64,000 bases of DNA from Panopea generosa (taxonomy: Eukaryota; Mollusca; Bivalvia; Adapedonta; Hiatellidae), in contig CM055897.1 of the NCBI GenBank assembly GCA_029582155.1, forward strand, positions 15,800,482-15,864,481. The letters run 5' to 3'. A program made the translations under genes and the position numbers. The notes below the pieces were generated by a model, which had not been told where the DNA came from, ran no database searches, and saw only the letters and a list, made by a program, of their open reading frames with translations. Each line of letters starts with the position of its first letter. Positions within the stretch are counted from its first letter, which is position 1. Of this stretch, positions 11,615 to 24,685 are shown piece after piece.

Positions 11615-11662
11615 GGGACCGGGGTTAATTTGTACATCATGGGACAAGGTCACCAGTAATAA
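11615..11662 (-). other. 2A-like ribosome-skipping motif in the LINE N-terminal frame
   Basis: The minus strand encodes LLLVTLSHDVQINPGP. The DVxxNPGP core matches the 2A consensus apart from Gln at the usual Glu site. 2A-like sequences are known near the start of APE-type non-LTR elements from several marine animals, with a hydrophobic Leu-rich lead as here. Activity is not implied by sequence alone. Confidence 0.6.
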
Positions 11663-12385
11663 ACTCAGGTATAAATTGCTTCTATTCATACCTTTACGGC
11701 TAGGCAGTATGTACCATTTAGAGAGTTTAAACAATGTTTGTTTGTGCATGGACTCGGGGACAGTTGTAAATGATGTAAACATAGTGTTTGGGGAATCATG
11801 ATGTTGGCCACAACTCTCTGTAGTACACTGATACCATGGTGATTTAAATGTGTGTACAACCGAACTAAGCAAAACCATGCCAAAAAACAGACATGGAACC
11901 ATCCTTTGTGACGGAACAAACATGGTTGACATAAAGTAAACAAAGAATTCCGTCAAAAATGGCGGGGGTGTGACGTCACAGTCCAGCGTTTGATCTTTTG
12001 AAAAAATCAAAAAGATCGAGTATTAAGTCACCTAAAATGTATAGAGAAACACTCCTTGACTCACCAGTGCATAAACCGGAAATACAAAAAAATAACTAAG
12101 CATCACTTGTAATTTAACGGACACGTGTACAATGCCGTTCCGGTGATTTTCTTTAATTTCAACTTTATTTTCCTGAACACTGATTCAACTTTAAACCATT
12201 TCACGGTAAATCTATTAATTCAGATGGAATTATACTACTGAATAAGAACACCACCACAACAACAAAATTCCCAATAAAACAAAAACGATAACTCTCGTAG
12301 GCGTATGAATGACATTATCGATGTTATTAATAGCCAATATGTATTTTAAATAATGATTGTAGTACTTAACTGATCCCCATTTACA

Positions 12386-12620
12386 TCACCATATAGAATT
12401 TACTCCAATCAAAATTGGATCAGGAAGATGAAATTTAAACTGTTCTAAGCGACGAGAAATAATATTGTTTGAAACATATACTAAAATTCCAGAAGAATTA
12501 CCGTTTTTGTCCTTACTGTAAAACGTATTTAAACCATATAACAGTAAATGCTCTTCCTTAACACTTACAGTGACTGACAAATATGTTTAATACCAATTCT
12601 AAAAAAATATCTTTAATATA
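12386..12620 (-). pseudogene. Possible LINE endonuclease fragment
   Basis: A short minus-strand frame reads LYGLNTFYSKDKNGNSSG, then ILVYVSNNIISRRLEQF, resembling the mid part of APE-type endonuclease domains (GG.LVYV...I..R). It lies upstream of the LINE N-terminal frame at 11585-12010, so it is more likely a separate fragment than the missing domain of that copy. Weak support. Confidence 0.35.
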
Positions 12621-13597
12621 ATCCATTTCATTTCTTCTTATATAAGATGTAGCAATGATATTCAGCCAAAGTGATCGCAGGGCCAACAATTTGTTCTTTA
12701 TCACCGGCCATTATTACATAATTGAAATAATTAGTGAAAATTCTAAATTTAAGATTCTAGATATCGTCTTTATGACAAAGGATACGCTAATACATTTAAT
12801 TAAACTTACTAGTTCTGTAAACAAAGAGATGGGTGACCATTAAAATACACCAATCGTATAACACAACTGATCTTAAAAAAGAAAATGCATATGACCACTC
12901 TCCATGTGATTAAATCACTCTCCATTTGGTTTCAAATTTGTCTGAAAAGTCGGCCATACAGAGATATAATTTGCGTTTGACGTGGTATCAAAGTTGGAGA
13001 GAAAAAAGAAAAGAGGGAAATATGACACAACAAGACAGTCAAACGAATACGTCAGTAAAACAATATTATCTTGTAAAATTGCTTTTTAGAAGTCTCCTTT
13101 AATGTGATTCTAACAAATTCTGATAATGTGTCGAACAGTAAACAACATGACGATTTACATCTAATAGATATGTAAAAATACAAAATAAATATTTGATATC
13201 AGATAAAATTAGCCTTTAAACCCGTCATCTTAAATCAAGTTTAACACAATTGTATAATTAAAGTTCGTACGCATTTTTACAATGTACTTTCTATGCATGT
13301 AAGTAGTCATTAATCCATTACTGGATCCTACTCGTATAAAGCTATCGGTTCATGTTTTTAAACTATCCGCCCATTCAAGGTGTGTTGCATGTAAAACAAT
13401 AGTATATAATTCATGGTTGACACCAAATCTATTGGTTTGGTAGATGCCGTGGTAGTGTGTCTATGGTTTGCATTGTAGCTAGGTGCACTCGCCGTAGTCT
13501 GGTTTGTGTATTTATGGCTGGTTATTCACAAATAATTATCTCCATATGTATATAAATCATCTCTCTCTCTATATATATAGTTGTTACAGGAAGAGAA
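12621..13597. other. Non-coding stretch, nothing recognised
   Basis: AT-rich sequence with short frames of no coding character. No repeat structure was seen beyond short AT-rich runs. Confidence 0.35.
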
Positions 13598-13682
13598 AAT
13601 ATGCAACCAGTCCGGGACTCGAGCCCGGGACCCTGCGCTTACAGGACGAATGCTCTACCGTCTGAGCTAACCGAACCGCTTA
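13598..13682 (-). repeat. tRNA-Thr-like sequence, probable SINE head or tRNA pseudogene
   Basis: The minus strand starts GGTTCGGTTAGCTCAGACGG. It has a recognisable D arm, an anticodon loop CCTGTAA (anticodon TGT, Thr) with C where U33 is expected, and a strong T arm (GTCCCGGGCTCGAGTCCCGG region). The acceptor ends pair poorly. A GA/AT microsatellite follows on the tail side, as in SINEs. It is less likely to be an active tRNA because of U33 and the acceptor stem. Confidence 0.5.
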
Positions 13683-13804
13683 CATAAATTCCTCTCCTAG
13701 TAGGTTACGTACACACTGTGACATAGTTTACACAAATACTTTCGCATGTTCTCATTCTCACTAACACATATGCATCTACAAATATTTCCACGAAAGCTGA
13801 TAAA

Positions 13805-13878
13805 TTCGAGACTTTGAAACACTTGAACTATTTGTCGGACCTGCTACACCTTGATCTAGAAAACTTTGAAACCCTTCA
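13805..13878 (+). repeat. Dispersed repeat copy A (pairs with 16091-16165)
   Basis: About 70 bp including CTTGAACTATTTGTCGGAC and CTACACCTTGATCTAGAAAA recurs in the same orientation at 16091-16165 with few differences. Both copies lie close to simple-sequence DNA. Probably part of a non-autonomous element. Confidence 0.65.
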
Positions 13879-13879
13879 C

Positions 13880-16030
13880 ATATCTAGCGGACACTACATA
13901 TTAACGCCTGGACATGTATCTTTTCAGTACTGGTGATACAATTGATTGCATGGGGGTTATGCAAGTATTTATATGTATTTATACAATAGTATATAAATGA
14001 TATATAACTTGTATGTTGTGGGCACTCTTATATGTCTATAATTAACCATTATTTGATATCGTATTTATTTCTTTTACTCAATATAAAATACACTGGGACT
14101 TTACAAACGCAAACATCGGACTTTTGTAAAATAGACGATCTTCTTATTTATCAGTTTTAATAAAATGTGTCAACAATAAACATACACATTAACCTAACTG
14201 GCAAAGTGTGTGAATTTCATTTGAAAAAAATAACAGTTCTCGGAGAATTAACGATTCGAACAGCAACCACAAAAAAACTAATTTCAATTGTATGTACTGT
14301 ATTTTACTTGCTGATGCTATCAACACGTTTTCTGTCGTTTACCGACGATGACTTAATTAATTGTTCGGTCATAATATAATATTGTATTAATATCCTTTAT
14401 CAAGTAAAACAATAACGGATACTGAGTATTGATTAAACGTCGATTGAGAAGAAGCAATATAGCTTAACTTGCACGAGACTCGCTTGATGTCTACCTGTGT
14501 AGAAATAATACTTAGCATATGCGTAGAGATGTTTTGCTGAAGGCCACACTAAGCGGTCGTGGCGGAGGAACAAACATACGACCTTCCAATCACCGACATT
14601 AGTTGTGTTATATTTTGGAATAAAACCGAATGAGCCTCATGAATTCAAAAGGACCAGGTTCAACATCAAGTCTGCAGAGTTTTTCATTAATTTCCCCAAA
14701 TCAGAAAACATCCTGAAATCATGTACATTTGAATTATCACATTTTTATTTAACATTCCAGTTTAATAGCCCTTTATTCCTTCTGGGTAGGTTTAAATTTA
14801 TACATTCTAACATTTTTATTTCAATAATCTTAAAATGTCTACATTGTAAAACTGACATAAAACAATCATATATTGTCCCGTTTTTAATAATTTATAAATT
14901 GGAGAAATTTCACGGTACAAAGTCTTGGTTTATGATCACAGGGGAAGAGCGAGGTTGGATCGACCCACAAGTCAGATTTTAGCTCCCCACTGTACGTTTT
15001 GTTATTGATCGTTCTAAGACAATGTCACCTGTTGTCATGACACATGTTGTCACTTCTTCAGTCTACTGTTGAAATGGTTCTATATATATTGTATATGTGA
15101 CGAATATGTTGCATGATACCCACACGGTTGATGGAGATATATTTTCTTATTTCACTTTTTTTGTCTTTCATTTTCCAACTTAATTATGTTTAAACTTGTA
15201 TATTTGATTATAAAGATTTGACGCTTCTTTTTTATCCAACTCTTGATCGTACAATACAAATGATGATTGTACAACGTTTCTTTCTTTATGTGCTGAACAA
15301 AACAAATCATGACTATATTTCTATATATACTATATAATACAAATTGTGATTGTACAGCATTTCTTTCTATATACTTAAATATGCCAAACAGTGATTGTGC
15401 AGCATTTCTTGCCATACGGCTGCACAATACAAACTATGATTACACAAAATGAAGAGGTGACACGTATCGATAGATATGCCAGGTAAGTACTTAATTTCGG
15501 TATGTTTTCACGGAGATGTAAGTCCCTATACCTTCTTACGGGTGTATTGTTTTCTTGTCTTCAATCGAGTACACCGGCTCATTATTACGCCTACCTCTTT
15601 GAAAAGAAGAATCTCCAAGACAAAAAAGGCTTAATCGGCAAGAGGTTAAATGCCATATTAAACTCGCCTAATTATATTTGCGGACATGATTATACTGCTT
15701 TGCACGCTCATAAATGCATTATATGTATATATTTTCTTTCATTCGGGAAGCCATTGTTTCACTAAACGGCATTCCAACTTGATATTTTCCTCAACTAAAT
15801 ATTTTGAAATGGCGTAACCTCATTTTTATTTATTATGTTACATGTTATCCTTTACCTATATGTAAAGATATGTAAGGACTATAGTTGTGTGTTGTGGTCT
15901 ATTTTGTAATGATTGCAAGTAACCATTGAGATGTGCCCTACCTTTTTCTGCGAAACCAAGCCACTAAAAACATAAGAAAGACACGCCGAAACTCATCTCC
16001 GACAGTTTAGCTGACTAACGATTTAACGAG
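13880..16030. other. Non-coding stretch, nothing firm
   Basis: AT-rich sequence. Short open frames (for example 14605-14982) have no recognisable similarity and no splice context that I could support. A weak tRNA-like segment near 14540-14590 is too decayed to call. Confidence 0.35.
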
Positions 16031-16165
16031 TGTGTGTGTGTGTGTGTGTGGGTGGGGGGTGGGGGTGTGGGGGGGGGGGGGGGGGGTGACTTTCAGACTT
16101 TGAAGCACTTGAACTATTTGTCGGACATTCTACACCTTGATCTAGAAAACTTTGAAACTCAACAT
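16031..16165 (+). repeat. (TG)n / poly-G tract plus dispersed repeat copy B
   Basis: An alternating TG run passes into a G-rich tract ending near 16087, followed directly by the second copy of the 70-bp repeat seen at 13805-13878. The frame across it is an artefact of simple sequence. Confidence 0.7.
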
Positions 16166-19100
16166 ACATTTGTATATAAAGCAACTACGAAACCATATTA
16201 TTGGAGGGGGAGGGGAGGGGGATATAAGACAGTTATCCCCACCGCCATCTTCTGTAAACATGTTTGCAAAGACTGTTGCTTAAAAATTAATTGATACAGT
16301 TACAATGTTATTATATAAAATTGTCCTTTTGTAATCTATCAATCAAGAGTTATATTATCAAAACTTTGATAAATAAACCATTTTAGTATTATTTTAAGTT
16401 TGTTTTTCTCTTTTTTTTTCAGCTCTTACTCTTACTTTACCATCTTTTTTCTCTTTCGAATTTATTTGTTTGACAAATACGACACTCAATATGTTCTTTG
16501 TTGTAGGGGGAGGGCTAAATCAAATGTTGGAATTACTTGTGCCCCAACCTTATTTCTAAATTATTAATAGAATCAAAATATATTTAACCACTGCAATAAC
16601 AAACCATTTTCAAAACAACACAAGTCTATCTGATGCTTTAAATATTGGTATAGTAAAATATTTCACTGCAGACAAGACCAACTCTACTTGGACCTGTTTC
16701 GTGTAATATAATTTAAACATAAGACAAGACTAACTCTGCTTGGGCCGGTTTTGCGTCTATGGAAACTTGTTTTATTAGATAGACCTTTTTGTTTCTTAGC
16801 AACAATATTAAAATAAGTAAGAATAATAGTCTATTATTTTTACAAGATGTGTATTTCTATGTGCTTTATTCAAATATGTAAAAATGTGATTTTGTGAAAA
16901 ATAGCGAGTTGGACCAGTCCTGCGCCCAGCCATCAATATAGAAAAAATAAGCTAAAACAGCCTCGCCCACGTAAATTGACGTTTTCATAGACAACATAGA
17001 ATAAAAACTAATGAGAGGAAATCGGCAAAATTTCCTGCAAATATACAGTTGAATAGACTCCCACAACTTAAACTATAATGGTGAATAACAAAAGTTACGG
17101 CGAAAGTCTATGACCTGTGTGCCCCCCTTAAGCTCAAAGCTAAGATATAACTGTTTTTCACGCAGTTCCAACCAGTTCCACCTGGACCACAAGTGAAATG
17201 TATGTTTGTTATGCGATGATGAAAAAAGACATCTGAAAGAACATTCAAATCTGAATAGCTAAATGAGTTTGCCACTATAACCTACATTCGAAACAATCGG
17301 TTGCCTAAAATATTTCACCTTTTGACTGAGTTATAAGGTCAAATGTCATCACAAGCAAATATTTTAACTGGACGAGATAATACGAAAGCTATTCATATTT
17401 AAGATATATGTCAATTATTTTGACCATCATTATTAGTTTATTTTAAATTACCAATGACATGTGTATATAATAATAACATTTATTATTCATCGAGGTCACT
17501 GTGTCAAAGGTCAACAACTGAAATATTGAAGAATTTGCTGAAAATTCGACATAATATTAAATTGTTTTAGTCTTATACATGGCGACTCATAAGCGTTTTG
17601 TGTAACATGTGTCTAATGTCATTTTACAAACTTAAACACAACATTGAATGTCCTGCTTCTCGAAATCCTCGTATTATCAGGTTGGTAGCAATACGATGTG
17701 TGGTATAAAACTACCTGGTATTTGGCAAATCTAATAAAAACACGAATATTTAACATTGAATCATATTTGCTTTGATACTGTAAAATATGATTATTAATCA
17801 ATATTTCATAAGCACAAATTATAATATAATATGGTCAATGTCATTGTGACCTATCTCGCTAACAAAGCACAAATTACTTGATGCAGAATGCAATCATATA
17901 AAATATAGAGCAGCTGGGCCACTTTTTATTATAGGATAATAAGATTGGAAAAAATAAACTTTTAACACGGAACATCTACTGCACCAGTAAACATTAAAAT
18001 CATGAAATCTTCAGCAACTTTAGTTATAAAGATATTTCACCATCTTAACCAAAATGTACATTTGAAAAGCAATTCCATCATTAGGCAGTTATCGTTCTAT
18101 TATCATTATATCTAGAGCATTCCAAACATATATATATATATAAGACTTCCTGTCCTTCCTGAGCGCAGCAGTACATATAAATGAAGCTCTATGGACGGTA
18201 ATCGGTAAATCTTTGAATATTTAAATATATTCAAGATTAAAACTGTAATAGTTATACTGCAAAACTAAGGAAATACAATGGTTAAATTCCTGTTATCAGT
18301 GATTAGACTGCGAAAGCTCAGTTTGAAGAGAAATGAAGCTGACATGATATGATACCGAAATCATTAAGTTATTAAATGTATATAAGGATAGCTATCTGAT
18401 CTATTCAAATGTCAATAGGAATTGTTGGAATTGTTACAGCAACTACTAGTACAAGTTTAAGAAAGTAGGCTTTCTCATTTAAAAATAAATAAATCGAATG
18501 CCTTCATTTATTGTCTGGTGTCAATACAATGATATGTTCTGAGAGATAACATGAATGGGTACCTATAGCCAATATGTGAAATACATGCTTGCGATCTACA
18601 ACCGCACGTATTATACATGATATTGATCATTGTATTTAGCAAATATGAGAAAATCAAATGAACACAACTTAATGTTTGTTTACGTAAATTTTCACAGGCA
18701 ACTTTATAGTATATCAATCAAACTAGAATTATGTCAAACAGGCAGTTTGTTATGGGTGTACGTTTCAAAAACCATCATGTACATTTATTAAAGCAAAGCA
18801 TAGTGAATTTCAAAGAGATATTGATTGACCACAGTTCTTATAACATGAACTGTTTTCTGTTCTTCTTGCTCCGATCTAAAGATCTGTTATGGCTTACGAC
18901 CCTTCTTAATACACGATCTCTATCATATTCAAGAATTATTAACAGTCAAGCGATGACCAGGAACTTGTCAATACAAAAATAGACCTAAACAGACCCAAAA
19001 CAGTAGAAATCATGTGGGTATGCTTACCGTCGTTATGGCACGGCGCCAGAAATCTAAATTATCCCAACTGGAGAATTCGCTGTGATGGACGGGCTGTAAT

Positions 19101-21700
19101 CTCTCTTACAGCAAACCAAGGAGAAACAGATACAATGGTATATTTACACGCATTCAAGTGAACGTGTGTTACGGCAGTGAATCAGTTATTCAAAGAAATC
19201 AACATAGCAAAACATAAGAATAATGCTGATCTCTAAGGTCACATAATTAAGAACGGGTCAAGTGTAGTTCATGGCAGTATATAACACATATAATACAAAG
19301 TAAACAAATGGTAATACAAATTAAGTGAACATGATCTTATTTATGAAAAGGAGACTGTCCAAAAGACATGTCTTAACATTCTAACATTACCGTGTTAATG
19401 TAATGTGATGTACAAAGCCCATAACCTTTACTTAAATTATTTTATACAGTGGAACCTCTGTAAACCTGACCCTCTATAATCCGGAAAAGTTAATAAACCG
19501 CGCACTTTCAAAAGTCCAGAAAATGTTCCTTATTTTTTCTACTGTAGAATACACCTCTGCAAACCGGGACCTCTCTATTCAAATGATAGCTTGAGGCATT
19601 GTTGCAAGAGTCGACTGCCACCTTTTATCCAATGCCATCATGTTGGCTTTACTGTGACAATCACCAACAGTAATGTAAATTGGGGGTGTGATTAGCAATT
19701 TAAGATGACAGGTAATTGTTTCAAACAAAAGAAATAAATTAACTAAGGGATACATGTTTATTTAAAGACATTATGAAAATAAAAGATACACAGTGTGCTT
19801 GATTTAAATATATCCGTGGAAACGCGTTCAATTTCTATAATGAACATAATAACTGTCACAAACATTAGAGATCAAAATATAGGCTGGTAGGGAAGAATCC
19901 TTTTCAGATAATATTGAAAGTATTTCCTTCCTTAGTGCTAAATACTTGGAAAATGTTTACACTTTTGTTAATAGAAACGTCAAGTCTGGATTCCCATCTT
20001 AACATATACGAGGAATGTCCCAAAAGTAGGACGACTCTGTTATTTCGTATTAAGGGCGTTACATGTAAACCAGTGGTATCAATTAAAAGATCGACACATC
20101 TTTTATTGTCATAAATCATCAAATCAACTTTCAGTCATTATAAGTTGTGTGCAAAGTCACCATAGTACTACAAGTTAAGAAGAAGGGGGAGGAGGGGGAG
20201 GGGGGCTTTGAAATTAAACGCCATTAAAAAATTAATTGACTTGAAAATCAGACAGCTTGCTCAAAATGGCACCAAACGTTTTGAAATAACAAGAGGCGTA
20301 ATTTGATATCATTTAAAAAAATCGACGTTATCGACAGACATTTAAATATTGGGTGCAATTTGAAATATTGAACAAAATCTCGACGTCAGGCCTAGAATGG
20401 AATTTGGAGTGTGATAACATTTTGTTTTTGGTGTAATATGACCCCACATGATATTCTGAAGTTTATTTCACATAACATAGCATATCCCAAATTATTATCT
20501 ATCGGCGATACAAACGTGTTTCCAATGGTGAGCCGAGAGTAACTGACTGTCGGCGATATTGACGACCACAGTTTGATGTCGTTTTCCTGGTACCACATTC
20601 AGACCTTCGCTTTTAGGACCTCCAGGTCATGTGCAGGAGTGTATATTCTGTGGTCATCATAATATTTTGACATATGCCTAATGCATTGCCACAATAATTT
20701 TGTTCTGGATAGCAGTTTCTACCAAAAAATAATGACTTTCATTTGAATGTGAACCTAACATCAATCTCCACCATATTTCGTTTCATGTAAGTTTTGACTT
20801 TTCAAATTTAATGTTAAATGTAGGTGTACAATATTGAAATTGTGCATAGTTGTGGTTAAAATATGGAAATTTATTTATGCCAAGTTATGTTGTAATTAAA
20901 ACACTTTAATACATATTTCTAAATACGTCCTATTACTTTTGGGACATAACTCGTACATGTAAATTGAAGTTTTTGAACATTTAGATAGCTGTCGAAACAA
21001 TATATATCTGTGCACTTTTAAGATATATCAAAACATACTTCCAGTCATGAAATTTGATTGAAATACAAAATTTAGCGGTTTGTTTGTGGACACATGGGTG
21101 CATGTTAATCAGATTTATCAGCGTAACAATGAGTAGTATGTATAGAATATATTTGGTTATATTAATTAGTGTAAACTTTTCTTCGCTACATAAAGCTTTG
21201 TTTAACCGCAGTAACTTCTTTAATATTTTACCAATCAAAACACAAATAGCCCGATATCATATTACTTTAAAGGTAAACAAATGTTCAAATGGATAAAAAA
21301 AACATCTAAATATTATAAATTAAGAAAATACGAATGGTTCAATCCACCAAAACATGACAAAATCAATATTTGAATCGGTGTGGTAAACTAAAAAAAATCC
21401 CTATTCTAAAATAGCCAGCACTTAAATAATGGTTGACAACCTTCACAGCGTCATTCGGACTCTTTCTTTAAAGATAAAATACATTTTACAAAGTGTAAAC
21501 ATGCATGTCGGATCAAACTGAAATCAAATGAAATAACGTGATTCATTTAATATGTCATAAAATAAGTATAAAATAACATATTCTTTTGGCATCTTTAAAC
21601 ATATATCCTTTTGGCAGTACAGGTTAATGAGTATATATAACCATGATATATAGGAATGATATATTGGTGGTGGTGGGAGTACTTTAGCCAATTTAAAAAA
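16166..21700. other. Long sparse stretch
   Basis: No gene is supported. A pogo-like terminal sequence, TACAGTGGAACCTCTGTAAA, sits at 19445, with a related direct copy near 19543 and no matching right end, suggesting a decayed MITE. The frame at 20392-20598 on the minus strand lacks splice context. Otherwise AT-rich DNA. Confidence 0.35.
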
Positions 21701-21746
21701 ATCAAAAATTCTGATTTACTCCCTTTTAATGCCTGTATAGGGTATT

Positions 21747-21750
<4 letters not shown>

Positions 21751-21800
<50 letters not shown>
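21751..21800. repeat. (CT)n microsatellite
   Basis: About 25 uninterrupted CT units. Frames crossing it are simple-sequence artefacts. Confidence 0.95.
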
Positions 21801-21802
<2 letters not shown>

Positions 21803-22967
21803 AATGTTTAATTGAATCACATTTGAATTTATGATAATGGCATTAATAAACATCAACATACTCGAGCCACTCATCGGTACTATTTCTAGTGTACACTTAA
21901 ACAGAAAAAAACTCTTTGCCAACACTTGTTTTGTATGTATTACATTGCCAGATAATTTAAAAATGTGTGTTAAGGTTGGTATTGAGTACAATCGCATACG
22001 ATATGAATATTTCCGTTTCAACCCTTCATAGCAATAATGTTGTTAAAATCCATAATATCTCAATCCGGTTTTTGAAAGTTCTTTTGATGCTTTGATTATA
22101 CTGTTTTTTGGTTCAGAAATTCCTATATAAAGATAACATTGCAAGATTATTGTATATATTGATATGTTTTCCATTGAAATAAATACTCAAATGCAGTCTC
22201 TAGTGTTTGAGTTAATCAGAAACATCGAGAAATTCAAAATGTTATCTTTTTTTGCATCTCGTGACCGGTGATCCCAATTTTTGCGTTTATAATGCAATTT
22301 ATTTTCTCGGCAATCGATGAAATATGGTCAATTATAGTCTTAAGTTACTTTCTATTACAACAGAATTCATGAACATTCTTTACCTCATGCGATGATTTTC
22401 GGATTCTTTTTTACCAGACTATAGAATGCCGGGTACATAAATGTCATGGTCCAATCATCGTTGTCCTACATTTTCATTGTAACGAAGTGCTAAAAACAAA
22501 ACTTCACCTTTAAAGGCGAATTCAGTGGTTATTGAAATGGTTATAGGTCGTATATTTTATTTGATTACGGTTCTCTTTCGGATTATCAAAGAGTATATTT
22601 CTATAAAGGAAATATTTTTTTATATCAGTAGGAATTTTTTAAATTTTAAAATTGAATAAAAACAGCAAAACAACAACATTTAAACCAATATATCATACAT
22701 ATGGAAATACTTATGATATTTTAGTACCAAAAGAATATTCATCTAAACACAATGAGATTTATCAGGCTTTTTCAAGATTTTACAATTGACAATTTTTCCT
22801 TTATTGCTATAATAATACATATTTTTAGATGACAAAATAACATATTGAAAATTTGATTTTCGAGTGAAAGAGAGAGAGTTCCACATGGAATGCAATAAAA
22901 AAACAACGAAGTAAGAACGTTTTGCCGTGGTCTATCATTCCTGATATGTCTAGATTAAATACAATAC

Positions 22968-23043
22968 CCATAATTGCATCTTTAAAGGCGATACATTTAT
23001 ATTTGCTGTCAGCCTGTCGATCCGTCAGTGGTGGTGTGTGCAT
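22968..23043 (-). CDS. Possible second exon of a minus-strand gene start
   Basis: Minus-strand acceptor ACATGTATCAG and donor ATGG|GTATTG bound 76 nt reading MHTPPLTDRQADSKYKCIA then FKDAIM, in phase 0 at its start. That phase matches the end of the first-exon candidate at 23858-23929. The acceptor pyrimidine tract is weak. Product unknown. Later exons were not found, so this remains tentative. Confidence 0.4.
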
Positions 23044-23350
23044 CTGATACATGTGTTAACCAATACACACTTTAATGAAGTGTGTTTTACTTTAACGCTA
23101 TCTAATAACGACATTGCGCTTAACGGTCGTAAATAACGTATAGATATACCAGTTTTTGAGTGTAAATCATTTGACTGTTAAAATGAAATGCCTGCACAGA
23201 ACAATGCATTTTGGTGTTTTAATTGGATTAATAAACATTATATTTTATATCATTATTTTACGCAGGGATAACCGTAAGTTCTTCTATAATTGCTATTGTT
23301 ATATATCTCGTGTAAACATGGTCATTTCGATGAATGTTCGTTTAAAACTG

Positions 23351-23364
23351 ATATATATATATAA

Positions 23365-23420
<56 letters not shown>
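23351..23420. repeat. (AT)n microsatellite
   Basis: About 70 bp of AT dinucleotide repeat, interrupted once near the start. The Ile/Tyr-rich frame across it is an artefact. Confidence 0.95.
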
Positions 23421-23423
<3 letters not shown>

Positions 23424-23484
23424 CACGACAATATCTTTGTCTGTATGTGTTTAACTCTTTTTTGTCAGCAGTATTTCAGTTATT

Positions 23485-23760
23485 TAACGGCGGTCAGCGG
23501 ACCTAATTATTGGTCCTGGGGTCCGCCTGGGGATTTGTCCCGGCGTCCTACCGGGGATTTACCAGCATCTGGCACACCTACTGTCTGCCATTTACTGATT
23601 ATTGACCTACATCGTTGGCGGTGAGACATTCATAACCGTAGAACAATGTTCATGACCAGTAATCATAAAGATTGTGGCCGGATGGGGATTCGAACTCATG
23701 AGTCATCGATTGATAGTCAGACGCGTAATCGGCTAGGTCACGACTTCACAACAATAACTA
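23485..23760 (-). repeat. tRNA-derived SINE, minus strand
   Basis: The minus strand from 23755 has a tRNA-like head (CCTAGCCGATTACGCGTCTG, a loop CTATCAA, and the B box GAGTTCGAATCC). The head closely resembles those at 38345-38625 and 42633-42905. The body is different: it contains GGTAAATCCCCGGTAGG and ends CCGTTAAATAACTGAAAT. So the same head is joined to another body. Confidence 0.7.
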
Positions 23761-23857
23761 TCGCTCTATTGTTAATAAGTAAATAAGTAATCTATATTTT
23801 GAAATCTCAGACTCGGTCCGATGGCCTGTCAAAAGCTACACTCAGTACTAGATTTAC

Positions 23858-23929
23858 CTCTTCCTCACCATCAGGCATCATACTCGAGAAATTCCCGAAT
23901 GTGTTTTTGTAATTTATTCCACAAGCCAT
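23858..23929 (-). CDS. Possible first coding exon of a minus-strand gene
   Basis: ATG at 23929 opens 24 codons (MACGINYKNTFGNFSSMMP then DGEEE) ending at a donor GAAGAG|GTAAAT, phase 0. Upstream on this strand is the CRE palindrome at 24077-24084. It is positioned divergently from the plus-strand exons that start at 24686. No known family. Evidence is the start, donor, phase match to 22968-23043 and promoter context. Confidence 0.45.
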
Positions 23930-24076
23930 GATCGAAATCGAAACGCAGTGTTAATGCCCCTTGCATCCCTAGTTTATCCCAGAACGTGATATCTTCCAAA
24001 TCAGGTCTATTAACCACCAATGAAAAAAAAACAGGGAATTCTACAAATCACAGCAGTTGAACGCTTACTTAAACTG

Positions 24077-24084
24077 TGACGTCA
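24077..24084. promoter_or_regulatory. CRE palindrome TGACGTCA between divergent gene starts
   Basis: A perfect CREB/ATF site lies about 150 bp upstream of the minus-strand ATG at 23929 and about 600 bp upstream of the first plus-strand exon candidate. Function is inferred from sequence and position. Confidence 0.45.
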
Positions 24085-24685
24085 TCAAACTTTCAGTCGA
24101 AGCAATTGCAACAGTCGCAAATGCGGTTTTCCCAACAGTGCTAGTTAACAGACCCAATCGGTAGAGCTGGGTCTATACTACAGACTACTGTATCCTAGTC
24201 AAACTCTGAAAACCTTTTCAGCACGTATTATGGTTGAAAACGGTATATTGCGAAATTCGTCGAGAATATGCAAGCTTTCACAAGATGTCAGTGAGCTGAT
24301 TTTCATTCTTATACAAGTTTTTGATAAATGCAACTCAACATTATATCAACACTGTAATTAACTTGCATTCCTCTATAAATGTGCTCGGTTTATCCACTAA
24401 TAATGAATAAGGTTGTTGATATTGGGTGTGTTTATATACGTTTTATCTATAACTATTCTTTGTTATATATCTCTGTTTTTTTTGTTTATCTTTTGAATCA
24501 GATAAAGTCATTACAATTGGTCGGCAGCGTCAATTTTTAAGGTAATTATTATTCATTACTATGTTTTCTTCTATGTACATTGTGGAGTCATCATGAATGC
24601 CAATATGCTGTTCCTACTTTACAAAGTGTGCGTTATTAACCGTTATTTCGTTCTATGTTTGGATATATTTGGTATCACTTAAAAG

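Larger units (their letters stand above)
9850..12010 (-). mobile_element. Internally deleted LINE (CR1/Jockey-like group)
   Basis: Read on the minus strand, an N-terminal frame (12010 to about 11600) ends in a 2A-like DVQINPGP motif. It is followed at once by a reverse transcriptase frame (11606-10179) and an AT-rich 3' region down to about 9850. The whole endonuclease and the first part of the RT domain are missing between the motif and the RT, so roughly 1.3 kb or more has been lost (inferred from normal element layout). The two frames are out of register with each other. The family group is judged from the RT motifs and from the SFFP..WNSLP end; exact clade not resolved. Confidence 0.8.

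Noticed and set aside
13598-13682. Functional tRNA-Thr gene
   Set aside because: C replaces U33 and the acceptor stem is poor; more likely a SINE head or pseudogene.
21716-22021. Arg/Glu-repeat minus-strand frame
   Set aside because: It is created by the (CT)n microsatellite.
23156-23506. 116-residue plus-strand frame
   Set aside because: It depends on an (AT)n run that encodes alternating Ile/Tyr.
24507-24541. Exon-like segment between TTGAATCAG and AAG|GTAATT
   Set aside because: Too short, and its phase cannot be tied to the neighbouring exons; at most an untranslated exon.
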